Positions 50,216 to 63,936 are shown, counted from the stretch's first letter. The stretch is DNA of 64,000 bases from Poecilobothrus nobilitatus (GCA_947095535.1 OX352774.1:219096965-219160964), one strand, 5' to 3'. Program-made: numbers and translations. Notes: generated from the sequence alone by a model not told the origin.

Positions 50216-50869
50216 TGTATTATTAAAAAAAATTTAAAAGTACCACAACAAATTTATTTGCAGAAAAAAATTAAATAAACTTTCAATTTTCAACTATTTT
50301 CTGCAGTTCCGTTAAAAAATAAATATTCGTTATACATTTTAAAAAAGATTAACTATTGATTATGCAAACAATTGATTGACAAGTTATTGGATAATTTAAA
50401 TGAACAGAAATTCAAAACGATTAGAAGGGCGACACAATTTAGTTTAAAAAAAGTCCAGTCAGTCAGAAAATTCTTAATAACTGTATTAGAATGTCAATTT
50501 TTAAAAAAATAATATTTATATAATGGTTAAGATTTAAAAATTAGTCACTAATCACTATCAATTATCATTAATTGAATTCTAATTTGTCAATTAGCTATTG
50601 GAGTAAAAAGTTCTATATCTAAATTTGTTATTTAATGGTTTATCACGCTCTATAATTTAAATCAAAATTAAACGATGTTCTATATTTCATTTTGAAAAAC
50701 ATAAATTTTTACTATATAATTTTCTAACAGATATTACCGTTTTACCGATAAAACTATATATAAAAAACTGATACTTTTTACCGATTATGATATTGTAAAA
50801 TAGGAACTGTAGTAATTCAATAAACGATACTTTATAAACGATTTATTAAGTATAATATCCAATCTAATT

Positions 50870-51172
50870 CATAATTTGCATCTTCACGATGCACGTTGTA
50901 CGATGATAAAGCTAATCAAAATTCTACTTCTATTATGTTAAGTTGCAATTTAGTCAAAATTTCAAATTGGAGTAAAATCAACAGGATCGAATTCCAGTTT
51001 ACCAATTTCAAGAAAATCCAGTGCTGTTTAGTCTCTGATGGGTATATAAACACTTCGATTCTCATCTTAATCTTTCAAGTGGAGGTTTATGTATATTTTT
51101 TCTATTCACTATATATTTACTACTCAACTATATTTTTTGGTATAGCTAAAGAAGTAGCTAGAGGTGTATAAA
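50870..51172 (+). pseudogene. Jockey/I-like LINE reverse-transcriptase relic
   Basis: The frame at 50896-51171 reads YDDKANQN, then SCNLVKISNWSKINRIEF, a short insertion, and KIQCCLVSDGY, later IFFGIAKEVARGV. This matches the post-catalytic pattern of insect LINE reverse transcriptases (Y-A-D-D, about 20 residues, then W-x-x-x-N-R-x-E-F-N..K-T-Q-C-C-L..; later F-x-I-A-K-E-A-A). The family is recalled, not searched. No flanking LINE domains remain. Confidence 0.6.
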
Positions 51173-51620
51173 TTTCTTGTTAAAAATTTCAAATGAACCT
51201 TCATTTTATAAAATTAATATTGTTAACAATTGATATAATTTCGATTAGATTTATTTAAAAAAAAAAAAAAAACAAATCTCTATTTCAACTCTTAATATAA
51301 TAATTTATATGTACATCATATACAATAAATTTTTAATTATTAAATTAATCCGGATTGGCATATAACATACAAAATAATACAATGTGACTGATACAAATTT
51401 TTTTTTCTTTAACCAAATGAAAAACAAGTATTTTAATCTATTTCAATCAACCTGTCACATCGATTCATATAATGATTAATAAGATTTCTTTTTAAAGGAT
51501 TTTCTATATATACGTATAGATTTTAAAACTTAAGATATTTTATTTGCTACAATTATTATTAATAGCCACAAAACAGTTATTATTTACAATTTTTAATAAA
51601 TATATATACATATATATATA

Positions 51621-52916
51621 GGGTGTTCAAAATTGAGGTATCATTTTGATTTTGCCGCCATTTTTGATTTTGCCTACCTGGAATTTTTATACGAAGTTTC
51701 TTTAGGTATATTCTAAATACATTCCGGTTAGTTAATATGGAACGTTACACGAAAGAACAACGTGTTTTTGTTATTACAACATTTTTTGAAAATGGTAAAA
51801 GTTTTCAAGATGTAATTAGGAAATTGCGAACAAAATTTGGTAGAGAAAATGCTCCAACAAATCGATGGTTGATAAATTTCTAGAAACTGGATCTGTTCTT
51901 GATAACAGAGGCAACATTTATCAACGTAGTGGCCGTTCAATCGAGAATGTAGCAGCTGTGCGCAGAAGTGTTGAAGAAGATCCAAAAACTTCCATTCGTC
52001 ATCGTTCGCAGCAATTAAACATCAAACCATCCACATTATTCAACATTTTGCATTGTGATCTCCATTTAAAGGCTTATAAGATCCAGCTGACGCAAGAATT
52101 AAAACCAACTGACCATGCATTACGTCGGCAATTCGTTTCTTGGGCAATCGAAAAACAAGAAGAAAATGAGAATTTTTTTAACAAAATAATCTTCACCGAC
52201 GAAGCTCATTTCCAGCTCAATGGCTACGTCAATAAACAGAATTGCCGCATTTGGGGTGAAGAGAATCCAAGGGTTATCTTAGAGCAACCAGTACATCCAC
52301 AATAAGTTACGGTTTGGTGTGGTTTGTAGTCAGGAGGAATCATCGGACAATATTTTTTTGAAAACGCAAATGGAAATGCGATTACGGTCAATGGAAATCG
52401 CTACAGGAAGATGATCCGAAGCTTTTTATGGCGGGAAATTGATGATTTGGACGTAGAGAGAGAATATGTGGTTTCAACAGGACGGTGCCACTTGCCAAAC
52501 AGCAAGAGAAACAATGGATCTTTTGAAGAAAAGTTCGAAGATAGCATTATTTCTTGTAGAGGAGGAGTGATGTGGCCACCAAGATCGTGCGATTTGACAC
52601 CGTTGGATTTTTTTTTGTGGGGTTTTGTGAAATCGAAAGTGTACAGCAATAATCCCACAACAATTCAAGAGCTTAAAAACAACATTATCGAGCAGATTTC
52701 AACCATTGAGAACAGTTTATTGAACAACGTGATTCAGAATGTTGGTAAAAGATTGGAAGCCTGCCGAAGTAGTAGAGGGGGGCCACTTGGCCGACATAAT
52801 TTTTCATTATTAACCGGAACCTATTTGTAAAAAATTAAAATAAAAATATATTTAATATTTCAAAAAAAAAGTCTTTTTTTATTAAAATTAAAATGATACC
52901 TCAATTTTGAACACCC
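51621..52916 (+). mobile_element. Mariner-type transposon, about 1.3 kb, broken
   Basis: Perfect 27-bp inverted ends start GGGTGTTCAAAATTGAGGTA and are flanked by TA on both sides, as expected for Tc1/mariner insertion. The interior encodes a damaged transposase (51737-52827). Confidence 0.92.
51737..52830 (+). pseudogene. Mariner transposase pseudogene, DD41D-like
   Basis: It starts MERYTKEQRVFVITTFFENG. A frameshift near 51860 moves the helix-turn-helix region to another frame (VDKFLETGSVLDNR). The first catalytic Asp is in TDEAHFQLNGYVNKQNC. A stop at about 52303, a TAG at about 52326 (after WCGL) and a frameshift after DDLDVE follow. The second Asp is in QQDGATC (52481) and is read in yet another frame; the third is in CDLTPLDFFLWG (GAT at 52606). 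Allowing for one lost base, the spacing between the last two Asp is about 41 residues, which fits the rosa-type DD41D mariners rather than DD34D. The end is NFSLLTGTYL and stop. It cannot make an intact enzyme. Confidence 0.85.
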
Positions 52917-54503
52917 TATATATATACATTTTTTTTATATTATGTAGATACTATAATTATTTGTAAATTAGTTATAGAAAACAAGAAAGTTTTTAAATAA
53001 ATTATAAAAAGTAATAATATTATATTTAATAACTAAAAAACACTTTCTCAAACTGTTTGCAAAAAAAAAAAAAAAACAAGTAGTTTCGTAAATTTGATTT
53101 AAAAATTTTCTTATTGTTTTTTTTTTTTTTTATTTTTTGTTGAATTAATTAAATTATTGGTATACGTATCTAATATCTATAAGATTAAAATGTTATTTTA
53201 ATTAACCATATATAATCATTTTATGTTTATGTCTGTTGTGTTGTGAAGAATCCATAATTAATTAAATAATCAAAAATCATTTGAAGATATTTTCACTTTT
53301 TTGATATTTTAAAAATTATTATAAAAAAATTACGTAATTTAAATTATTATTAATATTTTATTATTGGTGGAATTTACTATCAGAAGTATATGGTTAAAGG
53401 AAATATTGATTTTGATTATGATTTAGAATTAAATTTTGATCATGTTGACCATTTATTTAGATTTATATAGGTAATAAATACTTTACTTTGGTCATTTTTT
53501 TTTTTTTTACAAATTCCTTTTTTGAAAGAGTTTCGTAGAAGAAAAAAGAAATAAATTTACAATAATTATAGTTTTAGGATATTCAAGAAAAATGTTTAAA
53601 TTAAGTGTAAGCTCGTTAAGATTTAACAAATAACATTGTTTCAATAAACTTTTTTTTTCGGAATATTCGAAAAATGCTAATTTGGCTTGGACTTTGAATC
53701 TTTTGACTTAAACTTCGTAATTACCTTACATACTAATTTAGGTATTATATGAATATTTAGTTTATATTTATATGATTAAGCGCCCCTACCTATTCTATAC
53801 ATGGTAATCTCGAAATCAAAATAAATAATTTTATTTGTAGAACCTTTTCTTTTGGAAAGGAAAAAGGAAAAACGAAAATCTATGTTATAATACTGATGGA
53901 AAGGAAATATATTTTATAATACTGAAGAAGAAGGATCAAGAAACAATGCACTTAATAATATCAAATTAAGATAAAAAACGATTTAAAAGGTCAAAAGAAA
54001 TAAAAATTCTTTAAAATATTGATAAAATCCAAAATTTAATTGCTGATGATTGAAGAATGAAAGAGGAATTAAATTTTTGTGAAATAACTTAACAATGCAG
54101 ATATCTTAGATAAGCGATTGAAACACATTTTTTGTATGGTATACCAAAAAATATATACAAAATCACTATTATGTAAATTAATATTGCCTTTCTAAATAAT
54201 TAATTAAAATTATTGAAGAAAGAATGTTCAAAAGGATGTTAACGGTTGTTTCGATATAAATCAATCCAGTTTTTAAGAGCAACCAAAGCGAGGCTTTACA
54301 GATTTATATACAAGTCCATTAAATTGATGTTTTTAACATTTCACATTTACAAAAAAGAAAATTTTTTACGTAATGACAATGTCGCACATCTCTTTTATTT
54401 AATTATTTGAGCAACAGTGCTATTATTTTCAGTTATGCCACTGGTTGCATTTTATTTCCAAACATGAGAGCCTTAATTCGCCCATAAATCTGTCTCTAAA
54501 TTG
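52917..54503. other. AT-rich sequence between mariner and 1.3-kb element
   Basis: No gene or repeat recognised. Confidence 0.55.
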
Positions 54504-55826
54504 AACAAGGTAGAATGTAAACCAACGGTTTTTAAAAGCGCACATTTCCAAAACTCAATACAAACTGTTTAGAAGTGTGACTTTTGTGAAAAATTTGAAA
54601 ATTTCATGTAATAAGAAAAAATGTGAAAATAGGACATTTTTGAAATTTTGAGGGGCCGTAAATCCGGAATCCTATATAACTAAGAAAAGCCGTTAACACA
54701 CGTAAAAATATATTATTAAACCTTTAATTTTCATGTCTTGCCGAAGAAAAATTTGTACAAGTGCTTAAGTTACAGGTGTCTAAAAATAGCAAATTTTCAA
54801 TTTTTGAGGCGTAATAACTCTTAAAGAGGGGGCGTTACCAAAAAATTTTCTGAGAAAACTTATACTAATTCTAAATTCTAAAATTTCAAGTTCTTATCTA
54901 AAAGGGTGCCGGAGTTATGAAAAAAGAAATTTCATGCAAAATGTGGTTTTCACATAACGGTAAATTTAAATAGTAAATTACAAAATATTACATAATTTTG
55001 ATATTGTTTTATATAGATAATAAAATTTTCGATCTTCTGGCGGATTTTAGATTGCAAAATTATTACGCAGAGCCCGAGATATATACATCTGAAAATGGGG
55101 CTTTTTCGCAATTTTGAAGAGCTGCAACTTTGGAACCCTTTACAATTAAAATAAACCTTTAACACACGTAAAAATATATTATTGTAGCTTTAATTTTTAT
55201 ATCTTGCAGAAGTAAAATGTGTACAGGTTCCTAAGTTACAGGAGTTTAAAAATAGCAAATTTTCAATTTTTAAGCCCTAGTAGCTCATAAACAGGGGGTG
55301 GTCCGAAAAAATTTTCTGAGCAAACTTATAATAATTCTAAAAGTTCTTTCTTGCCTCAAAATTTCAAGCTTCTATCTAGAAGCGTGCCGGAGTTATGAAA
55401 GTAGAAAAATCATGCAAAATTTGGTTTTCACATAACGGTAAATTTAAATACTAAATTTTAAAAAATTGTATAATTTTGATAATAATTTACAAATTTAAAA
55501 AAAATATCTGTCGAATGACGTTTTCAGATTGAAAAAATCTTAAGCAGAACTTAAGCTTATTAAGCTTAAGCTTAAGCAGAATAAGATATATGCATTTAAA
55601 AATAGGGCTTTTTCAAAGTTTGAGGGGCTGTAGCTCCGTAATGGGGGGGGGCTACATGAAAAAGTTATTCCACAAAATTATTTTTTTTATGAGACCTACC
55701 TATGGTTAAAATTTTTTTTCTCTATCTTTAACGGTGTAGAAGTTTTGAAAACAGACGGACGGACGGATGGACAGAGTGAAACTAATAAGCACATTTTTTC
55801 AAAATTTTTTTGGAAATGTGCTAAAA
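54504..55826 (+). mobile_element. 1.3-kb non-autonomous inverted-repeat element, copy 2
   Basis: Same orientation and structure as 10016-11310, with the same start (AACAAGGTAGAATGTAAACC) and end (TTTTGGAAATGTGCTAAAA). It also holds the internal near-470-bp duplication. Differences include a TTAAGCTTATTAAGCTTAAG insertion near 55550 and a longer GGACGGACGGA motif before the right end (55757-55770). Both copies lie outside the exons, one beyond each end of the annotated gene. Confidence 0.72.
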
Positions 55827-58800
55827 AGTAATTTTAAAAACGAAAACTTATTTTAAATATCTTTAGAAATCCTACTATGTTAAAAAAAATTTAAAAAGCT
55901 TGAGTAACTTTAACTAAATTTATTTACCTATAAACAAGATCCGATATTGTAAAATACATTTTATATATAATTCAAAATGGTACATTTTTTTCGTAAAGAT
56001 TTCAGGACTATCTCCATATTTTCAAAAGTTATTGTATTAATTATTATAGTTTCTATACATTTATTTTTTTTTTTTTGTATTTTTTGGTAATTTTTGATTT
56101 AACATGAAAAACTACAGTAAAATCAAAAAAAAAACAAAAACAAATGTGTGCTATTTTATATAACTTTACAATTTTTGAAAACATGTTTAACATTTTTGCT
56201 AATAAAATAAAAAAAATGAAATACGCTAATTTTTATTATATTTGTGATTTATTTTTATTTAAAATAAATACAAAAATCACGAAAAAAAAAACATAAACAT
56301 AAAAAAATAACGATATTTCATTAAACATTATACAAATTTTAAACATAAATTTTAAAATATTATTTGATCGATCATTCAAACCTATTATGATTACATAAAT
56401 ATATACAGATGTATAAAAGATTTTAAACCCTTTGGGATATTTAATTGCTAAATTTTCTTTATAATATGTAAATTCTCTTTTTTTTTTTTGTATTTTTTTA
56501 AATTACTATTGAAATTTCATTTTTATGTTTTTTGTATGATTTAACAAGATGTTAAAAAATTCATTTTTTTTTTTTGTTATCTTGGCTTACTTTTGCGTAA
56601 GAAACTCTTTGAAGCTAAAACACAATAAATAATGTCATTTTATTTAATGATATATATATATATAGTAATTTCGAAGTCAATGTATTTCAAGCCTATCTAT
56701 ATATATACATATACGTTTAAATCTAAATAAAAATCGAATAACATTTATTACAGTATCTTAAATTATTTAAATTGTATAAAAATTAGCATTAGTAATGTAA
56801 AATTGAAAAAAAAAAAACGAAAAGAAAATCGAATTAACAAAGTGTTAATGTGATGCGCATAAAATATAGATATTCATTAATATATTAGTCATTATTTGAA
56901 TAAATTTCGTTGAGTACCGGAAATTCAAACCAAATTTGTAGATATTAATGCAATTTTTTATTTTATTTTTTTTTTTTTTGGTTATAAAATAAAATAAAAA
57001 AAAGAAAAGATGATTTTTTGAAATTGATCGAACGTATTCAAAAAAAAAAAATAAAATTTATCGAATGAATTATATTCGAAGATCGAAAGAAAAATATTAA
57101 CGGTTTACATTTTTATTTTGCGGATCACTTCCGCCTTTTTTACAGTTCGATAATAAATTTAAAATATTCCGATTGTGTGTATAAATATACGTTGTAAATT
57201 TTAAATTTATTGTATGTACAATTTTTATTTTCAATTAAATGAATAATAACGTAATTTATGAACATTTTTAAAAACCTTAAAACGACAAAGATAAAAATAA
57301 TGTCATTCATGTATACTAAAGAATTACTATATACAGATTATGTTTTCAAGGACATTCTTATCAGTTAATATGTAATTTAAGTATATATTTTTTGTATTTT
57401 AATGTAAAATTTCTGTATTAAAAAGTTCATATATGGTCATTTTTATTTTTAGGTACAACTTTTAAATTGAGTTAAGTTAAATCTTAATTTAAATTTAATG
57501 ATGATTAAACTATTTCTGTTAGTTCCACGGTGTAATGAAGCTTTCGTTTATCTCGAAATCGTGTGTTTGTTTATCCTTTATCGGAATAAATAAATTGTTT
57601 AAAACAAAATTAAAAAGAAAAGGGGAAAAAAAAGGAATGAAGGAAAAAAACATAACTCAAAATCTAAGAAAATGAGGTATAATTAAGATTTTAATGAATA
57701 GAAAAAATTGAAATGCCATGGATTAGAAACGAAAAAAAAAATAAATACTGAGGAAAACAATTGATCAGAAAAATCAAAAGTAAATACGAAAAAAATAAAA
57801 AATCTTCGAAGCAACAAATTGTTAAAAAAAAAATTAAGCCTTCATGGGATAGGATGCAGGGAGAACATGTGCAGACAGTTATATTTATTAATATTTCAAA
57901 AAAATATACATTTAATGCACTTAAATTTATAGTCTTCTTTATTGTAATTAAATGAAATTTAAACGGTTACGGTAAATGAAATTTAAACGGGAACGGTTAG
58001 AAATATTATCTAAACTATAATACAGTGAAATCAATATATTTTTAAAACTTTAATTTAAACTAATGCTATGGGCGATAAAAGCTTTCGAAAATATAACTTT
58101 TTAATGAAAATATTAATATTTTAAATATAAAGTATTTTTTTTTTATCCGTTAAAGGTTCTTTTTTTATCGTAAGTGAAATTTAAATTTATTTCGAAAATT
58201 TAAACAAAGATACGATAAAATTTATGATACTACTATTATAGATATTTTTTTTTTTTAATTTTCAAGGCTTCCTAGTTTTTGCTATACAATACCACCCGTT
58301 AAATTAAATTTGATTTATTACTGAAGTTCGTTAAAACTCTTTAAGTTTGAGACAAAAAAAAACAAAAGACATGAAAACGATTGAAAATAAACGAGAATCG
58401 ATAATCTTGAAATTGATTGTATCGAAATAAATTGCAACGTAAGAGATTTATTTCTTAACACGGTTTTTTTTTTATTTTTTAAATTTGGTAAATTGAAATT
58501 CGGTTTGGTAACGAAAGTAAAAGAATTTTAAAATTTTTGTTATTTCGTTATAAAAACACGAGCATTTTAATTGTTTTATTTTTTTTTTAAAAAAATTTTG
58601 AAAAAAATTGTATTTTGGAATTATGTATCTACTTTTAAAAATCATCATGTGAATTGAGAGGGTGGAAACCATTGCAAATTGAAATGATTGAATTTTCTTT
58701 TTTGTTTTATATTTTTTATGTTGTTTTTTGTTTTTTAGAAATGTAAAACTGAAATAATGGGAAGTTTTAAATGTTTGTGTCTTAGGTAATCCTTAGTATA

Positions 58801-61307
58801 AAAAAAAAAACATTATAAAACAGAAAATTAACAAAGTCAACTTTGAAGGTTTAGGTAAAAAAATTTTGAATGGTTTAATTTTGTTTTTCAACAAAAAGGT
58901 AGTGTTTACGTATTATTTTGAAGTTTTACTGATCCATAAAAAAAATGGATAAACTATACAAATTTGATACAAAAAAAAAATAATTAATTAGAAGAAATAT
59001 CAAAAAATAAGGTTCTAGAAAGAGTTTTAATTTTGGAAAATATGAACTTTGGAAAATTTACAAACGGAAAGAATAGTTAATATACCTTAAGTAACTACTT
59101 ATAATGGGAATGAGCTTCATGGAATAATCTTACAGTTTAAATAACATACATTTTGCTTAAATACAATCATCAGGTAAATGTTCATTTAGTAAAACTATCC
59201 CTATCAAAATTTCTAATATAATGTTTAAGAAAATCGTAAATTCTAATAATTATTTGAAAAAGAATTTTCTTTTCTAAAATAATAAATGATCACCCAAATT
59301 GTAGTAAGATAAGTGTAAAATTAATTAATAAAATAATATTTTTATTTTGTTTTGGAAACCTTCCACTCAATTTTTTCTTTTTTGGATAAAACAACGCAAT
59401 TTTTCAATTTAGCTACGATTAAAACAAAAATATTTCCTCAATTAGTATTACTATCTGCAAGTAGTTAATTTTAAATCTAAATTAAAATATAAATATTAGA
59501 TAATAAATACATGATAAATTTAAAATATTGAAAAAATATTTCATTAAGTATGTCATCTGCCATTAGTTTTAAAGAAGATATTTATCATTTTAATTCTAAC
59601 CGGTGTAAGTAAATATGTTCTTTTCTATATGGTAAATATTTTGTCAACATAAATTTGTTTCATCATTTATTTATTTACTATTTATTTTTATACTCTTGTC
59701 GTTTTTTATATTTTATTTTATGATAATCAGCTTTAAAACAGAAGAATATTTAATAATTTATTCTAAGCTTTTACTTTAATAACAAAATGATGTGTCCGGG
59801 TTATTTTAAGAAACCGTTTTTTTTTATTAGAATTGTATTAAATTAATGAAATAAAACTTTGAGGACATATTTTGTGGTTTGGTTTTTTTGTTTTTCTTTT
59901 GATTTTATATAATCATCTTTGGTGTGTCATATATCTAACAATAACATTTAATTAAAATTTAAAAATTTAAAAAAAAATTAAAAAAAAAAAAAGTTTCTCA
60001 CTTGAGTCTTTTGTTTCGTAGCAATGAGTGAGTTGAAAAGGCATTTTTTTTTTATAAATTTTTATCAATGAGTCATTTTTACTAAATCAAAAAATAAAAG
60101 TAAATTTTTAAATAAAAAATAAATAATTTATTCATGGCAAATATTTTAAACTGGTCAGTAGGTGGTAATTTGAATTTAACTTATATAATAAGTTAATAAT
60201 TCTTAGTTTTTTTTATATCTAGTTATTGATTTTTTATATCTATGAAGCCTTGCAATTTAAAAGTATTATAATTTAAGGTTTACTAATATGACATATTGCG
60301 TTTTCTTTGAATGAGTAAAAGAATTGTTAAAAAATTCTTTATAAAAATTTTAAAAGAAAGCATTTGCTGATTTTCTTGAACCAGTTCCCTAAAAACACAA
60401 ATTTCTAATATTTAAAATGATAAAACTAAATCAAAACCTCTTTAAAAAAAAATTGTTTGAAACAAAGCAAAAATTGTATTATATACATATACGTGTACGT
60501 ACGTATATTATATATTACAAACAACCTGAGTTTGATAAATCTGTATTTAAATATTTCATATTTGTTTTTTTTTTATCTGATGACGTTTCTTAAAATAACT
60601 CACAATTTATATTTAATCGCAAATTCATTCAATTCGCAATTCATTTATAAAGCAATCTCATCAAAACGTTCGTATTAAATAAAAATATGATTAATAACAT
60701 GTTTCAATTTTTTTTTAAGAAAACTTCCTGGAAACTTTTTTTCTGAAAATTTGAATTTCAACATTTCTAACATTTTATTGTTTTCTAAGAAAGAAAACAA
60801 AATAATAAAAAAAAAAAAAATTTTTAACTAATTATTATGAAATATTCAAAATATAAAGTAAAAAACAAAAAATAAAATAAAATTTAAAACTGTCCACCAA
60901 CATCTTTCATCATCTTTTACAAAGGAATCCATCATCTTATTTCTTTAATAATTATTTTTTTTTTGTTTTTTGAAATTTAAAATTTATAAGAAGATTATAA
61001 TTCGGTTCAGGTAAATTTTAATACCCTATATTATCATAATTTGGAATTGTTTTATATACCAATGTTTGGTAATTTTAATTTTTGGCAACTTTTTATATTA
61101 TAAAAAAAACACTTCTAAAAAACTAACTAATTGTTTTCAGTACCTATTTCAAAAAATCATTTACTCCAAAAAAAAAAAGCAAAATTAAAAATCATTATCT
61201 TTTATTTAGCATTTTGGCAATACGAGTATAAATGGAGTTCAGTAAATAATTAAAGCGAAACATTGAAATTTTATATAGGAAAGAAAAATAAAAATTTAAT
61301 TTTATTA
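55827..61307. other. AT-rich sequence upstream of uif exons, nothing recognised
   Basis: I searched the minus strand for a signal-peptide exon ending in phase 1 with a donor and found none I would defend. A 14-codon minus-strand start-to-donor stretch (MPFQLTHCYETKDS, about 60045-60002) fits the phase but is not a signal peptide. Small plus and minus frames here are A/T-run translations. Confidence 0.5.
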
Positions 61308-61487
61308 TTAATGAAAAATCATATTACAACAACAACAAAAAAGTACAGTAATAATAGCAATATACAAAAAGAACAACAACAACAAGAAAAATATGCACAA
61401 CAAAGAAAACAAAAATTTTGGTTGCGCAAATAAATATTCCCTCTGATCTGGAAGGGGTTCCCACGCGTTCACCATAAATGTAATCAT
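61308..61487 (-). other. Unassigned 59-codon ORF with a hydrophobic stretch
   Basis: The open frame starts MITFMVNAWEPLPDQREYLF and then runs into a leucine/phenylalanine-rich segment encoded largely by TTG repeats. Its first 60 bases (about 61425-61487) are notably less AT-rich than anything around. It could be a 5' exon of uif or chance sequence next to a CAA/TTG microsatellite. It lacks a clear donor in the phase needed to join 49350. Low confidence that it is coding. Confidence 0.15.
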
Positions 61488-62448
61488 AACTGATTTAAAA
61501 AAAAAAAATGAAAAAAAAAAAAAAAATGATGCAAATCACCTACATATCATCTAACACAGTATTTTTGAAAAAAGAGTTGAATAACATTAAACATAATATT
61601 GTAGAAAAAACCACCAGCATTGAAAATAGCCATGAAATAAAGTTAATCTTTTTTTTTTTAATAAAATGTATAGACTTATTGATTTCTATAAATGAGTTTT
61701 TATAGATTTTTAATTATGATAAATATTTACTGTTATATTTTCTATTAATATGTACTAATACATAACATATATATATACCTAAATTAAATTGAAGGACAAA
61801 TTTTTTTTAAATTACTTCATTTAATGGTTTCAAATTTTTGTCTTGAACATTCTTATGTAAAATTCTATTAAAACTTGTATAAAATCTGTTTTATTTAAAA
61901 GTTAAAAGTTAAAACTAAAACGTGTTAATTTAATTTAATGAATTTTATTACCTGGTAATTTTATCTAACACCAATACTTGAGAAGTGCAATTCAAAACAG
62001 AAGGCAAAAAAAGAAAGGAAAATTAAAAAATTATATAAAAAAAAAATTGCTTAAAGCAAAGTATTATTATATAAATGGCCTCTGCCAACATAATTTTTTT
62101 TTTTTTTTTTATTTTTTTTTTTTTAAGAACGAATGTAATTTTATCCCTTGTATTACTATACGTTTTTCTTTTTTTATATATATTTTTTCTTTTTTGTATT
62201 GGAATGAAGGTGTTGAAGGTGAAGGTTTAATCATATGTTTTTAAATAAAGATAAAAAAAAATATATAAAAAATGTTGCAAAAATTTAAAAAATAAATAAA
62301 TGTCATGTTAAATACCACTTGTATATGATTTAAGATTATGTTATTATGAATCATATGAATAAAAAAAACGTGTAATTTTAGTTAACGCTTTTAAATTTAA
62401 CCAATAGTTAAAATAATTTCCTTTAATTTTCTCTTTACTAAGGTGCGT

Positions 62449-62530
62449 TACTTTGAGACATCCCGTATTGTTCATTACTAACGTGAGTTACATGAAGACA
62501 TCCCGCAAATCACCAAAAGTACATGACTGA
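62449..62530 (+). repeat. Tandem duplication of about 41 bp
   Basis: ACTAAGGTGCGTTACTTTGA then GACATCCCG is followed directly by ACTAACGTGAGTTACATGAA then GACATCCCG. It may be the edge of a lost element. Confidence 0.6.
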
Positions 62531-63899
62531 TGTCGTCTTTTATTTTGCCCGTTTAATAAACTGTTTTCTTGGTATAAAAATATTCTAAATTGGACCGATT
62601 TCGCTTGTCTTTTCTCAGCCACCTTTTTAATATTGTTTCCTGAAATATTCATTCGTCGGTTTAAAGGTATAAGTCTTTAGGTAACGTAACGGAATTTTTT
62701 TCATTTGAACGATATGAATTGCATGTATATAATTCGTTTGTCTATAACTGCATCATATATATGACTGGTTTTATATTTTACCATATAAAAAACTATATCT
62801 CAAGGTTGCTAGACTTTAACTTTCAGTTTTGGTCAGATTATTTTAAAATAATTAATTTTTTAGCTAGTATCTAACTATTAGATAGTATTTAACTAGGCTA
62901 GTATTATGGCAATTACAGGAATAATAGTTAATCTTAATTATTTTGTTTCCTTTTATAAACGAACTAAGAATCATAGATTCTTAATAATAATGTTTTTAAT
63001 TCAATTTTTGGAATAATTTTGACTCATTTTTTTAACCTACTAAAGTCTTCAGTTTTTTAACCTTCTAAAGCAGGTCAGATTTCATTTAAACTAATTTGTG
63101 AAATTAATAATGAATTTATTATGCCTTATCAGTTTTAGTTGGGTTGTAAGTAGTCTCAGGTGAGAAAATAAATAAATAAATATATACATATATTAGAATT
63201 TGTACTTATAGATACTATTGACAACTTTTGTTAGAAATATATGTTTCTGTTTATTTAAAAACAAAATTAAATTAAATTTAAGGCGGACAACATTTTACTG
63301 AACTAAAATTCTTATTTATCTTTGCTCTTAAACATATTTCCAATATTATAACTCTTAAAACTCTTGAACTTTAAATTTTATTGTTACTATAAAACTATAT
63401 TAGTTTAATTTAATGCCTATATAGTTAATTTGGAAAATTAAGTTTTTTAAAAAGGGCATTTCATTCAGCAAGTATTTGTATCATTATACTCTTGAGAATT
63501 AGAAATTTCCTTTTAATAACTATATGTATTCCATTGTAAACATTATATAAAGCATAATAAGATAAGTTGCCATTTTCTTTCTTTTTGTTAAAGATAAATA
63601 AGTGAGTATTTACCATTTTGGAAATAAATAACAAAATTTTAAAGGAAATTTTATAACCATGAAAAAATATCGAAACTATATTAGAAATAATTTATAAAAA
63701 AAAAAAAAAAATTCAAACCATTTTTAACATTCACGTGAAATGTAAATTTTTTAATTTTTTTTGTTAAAAAGTACAATTTTCTACAAATGAATGCAGTTTA
63801 CTATGCATTTAATTAATATTCACTCACTTATGACAAATACGATTACATCTATACATATCTATTTGTATATATATATTTATTATTTAAGTATGAACATTC

Positions 63900-63900
<1 letters not shown>

Positions 63901-63932
<32 letters not shown>
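63901..63932. repeat. (AT)n microsatellite
   Basis: A run of about fourteen AT units near the right edge of the window. Confidence 0.95.

Positions 63933-63936
<4 letters not shown>

Noticed and set aside
60002..60045. MPFQLTHCYETKDS followed by GTGAGA as first uif exon
   Set aside because: The phase fits, but it is not hydrophobic and cannot be the signal peptide; likely chance.
61978..62244. 88-codon plus-strand frame
   Set aside because: Made of Lys and Phe runs from poly(A) and poly(T); no motif.
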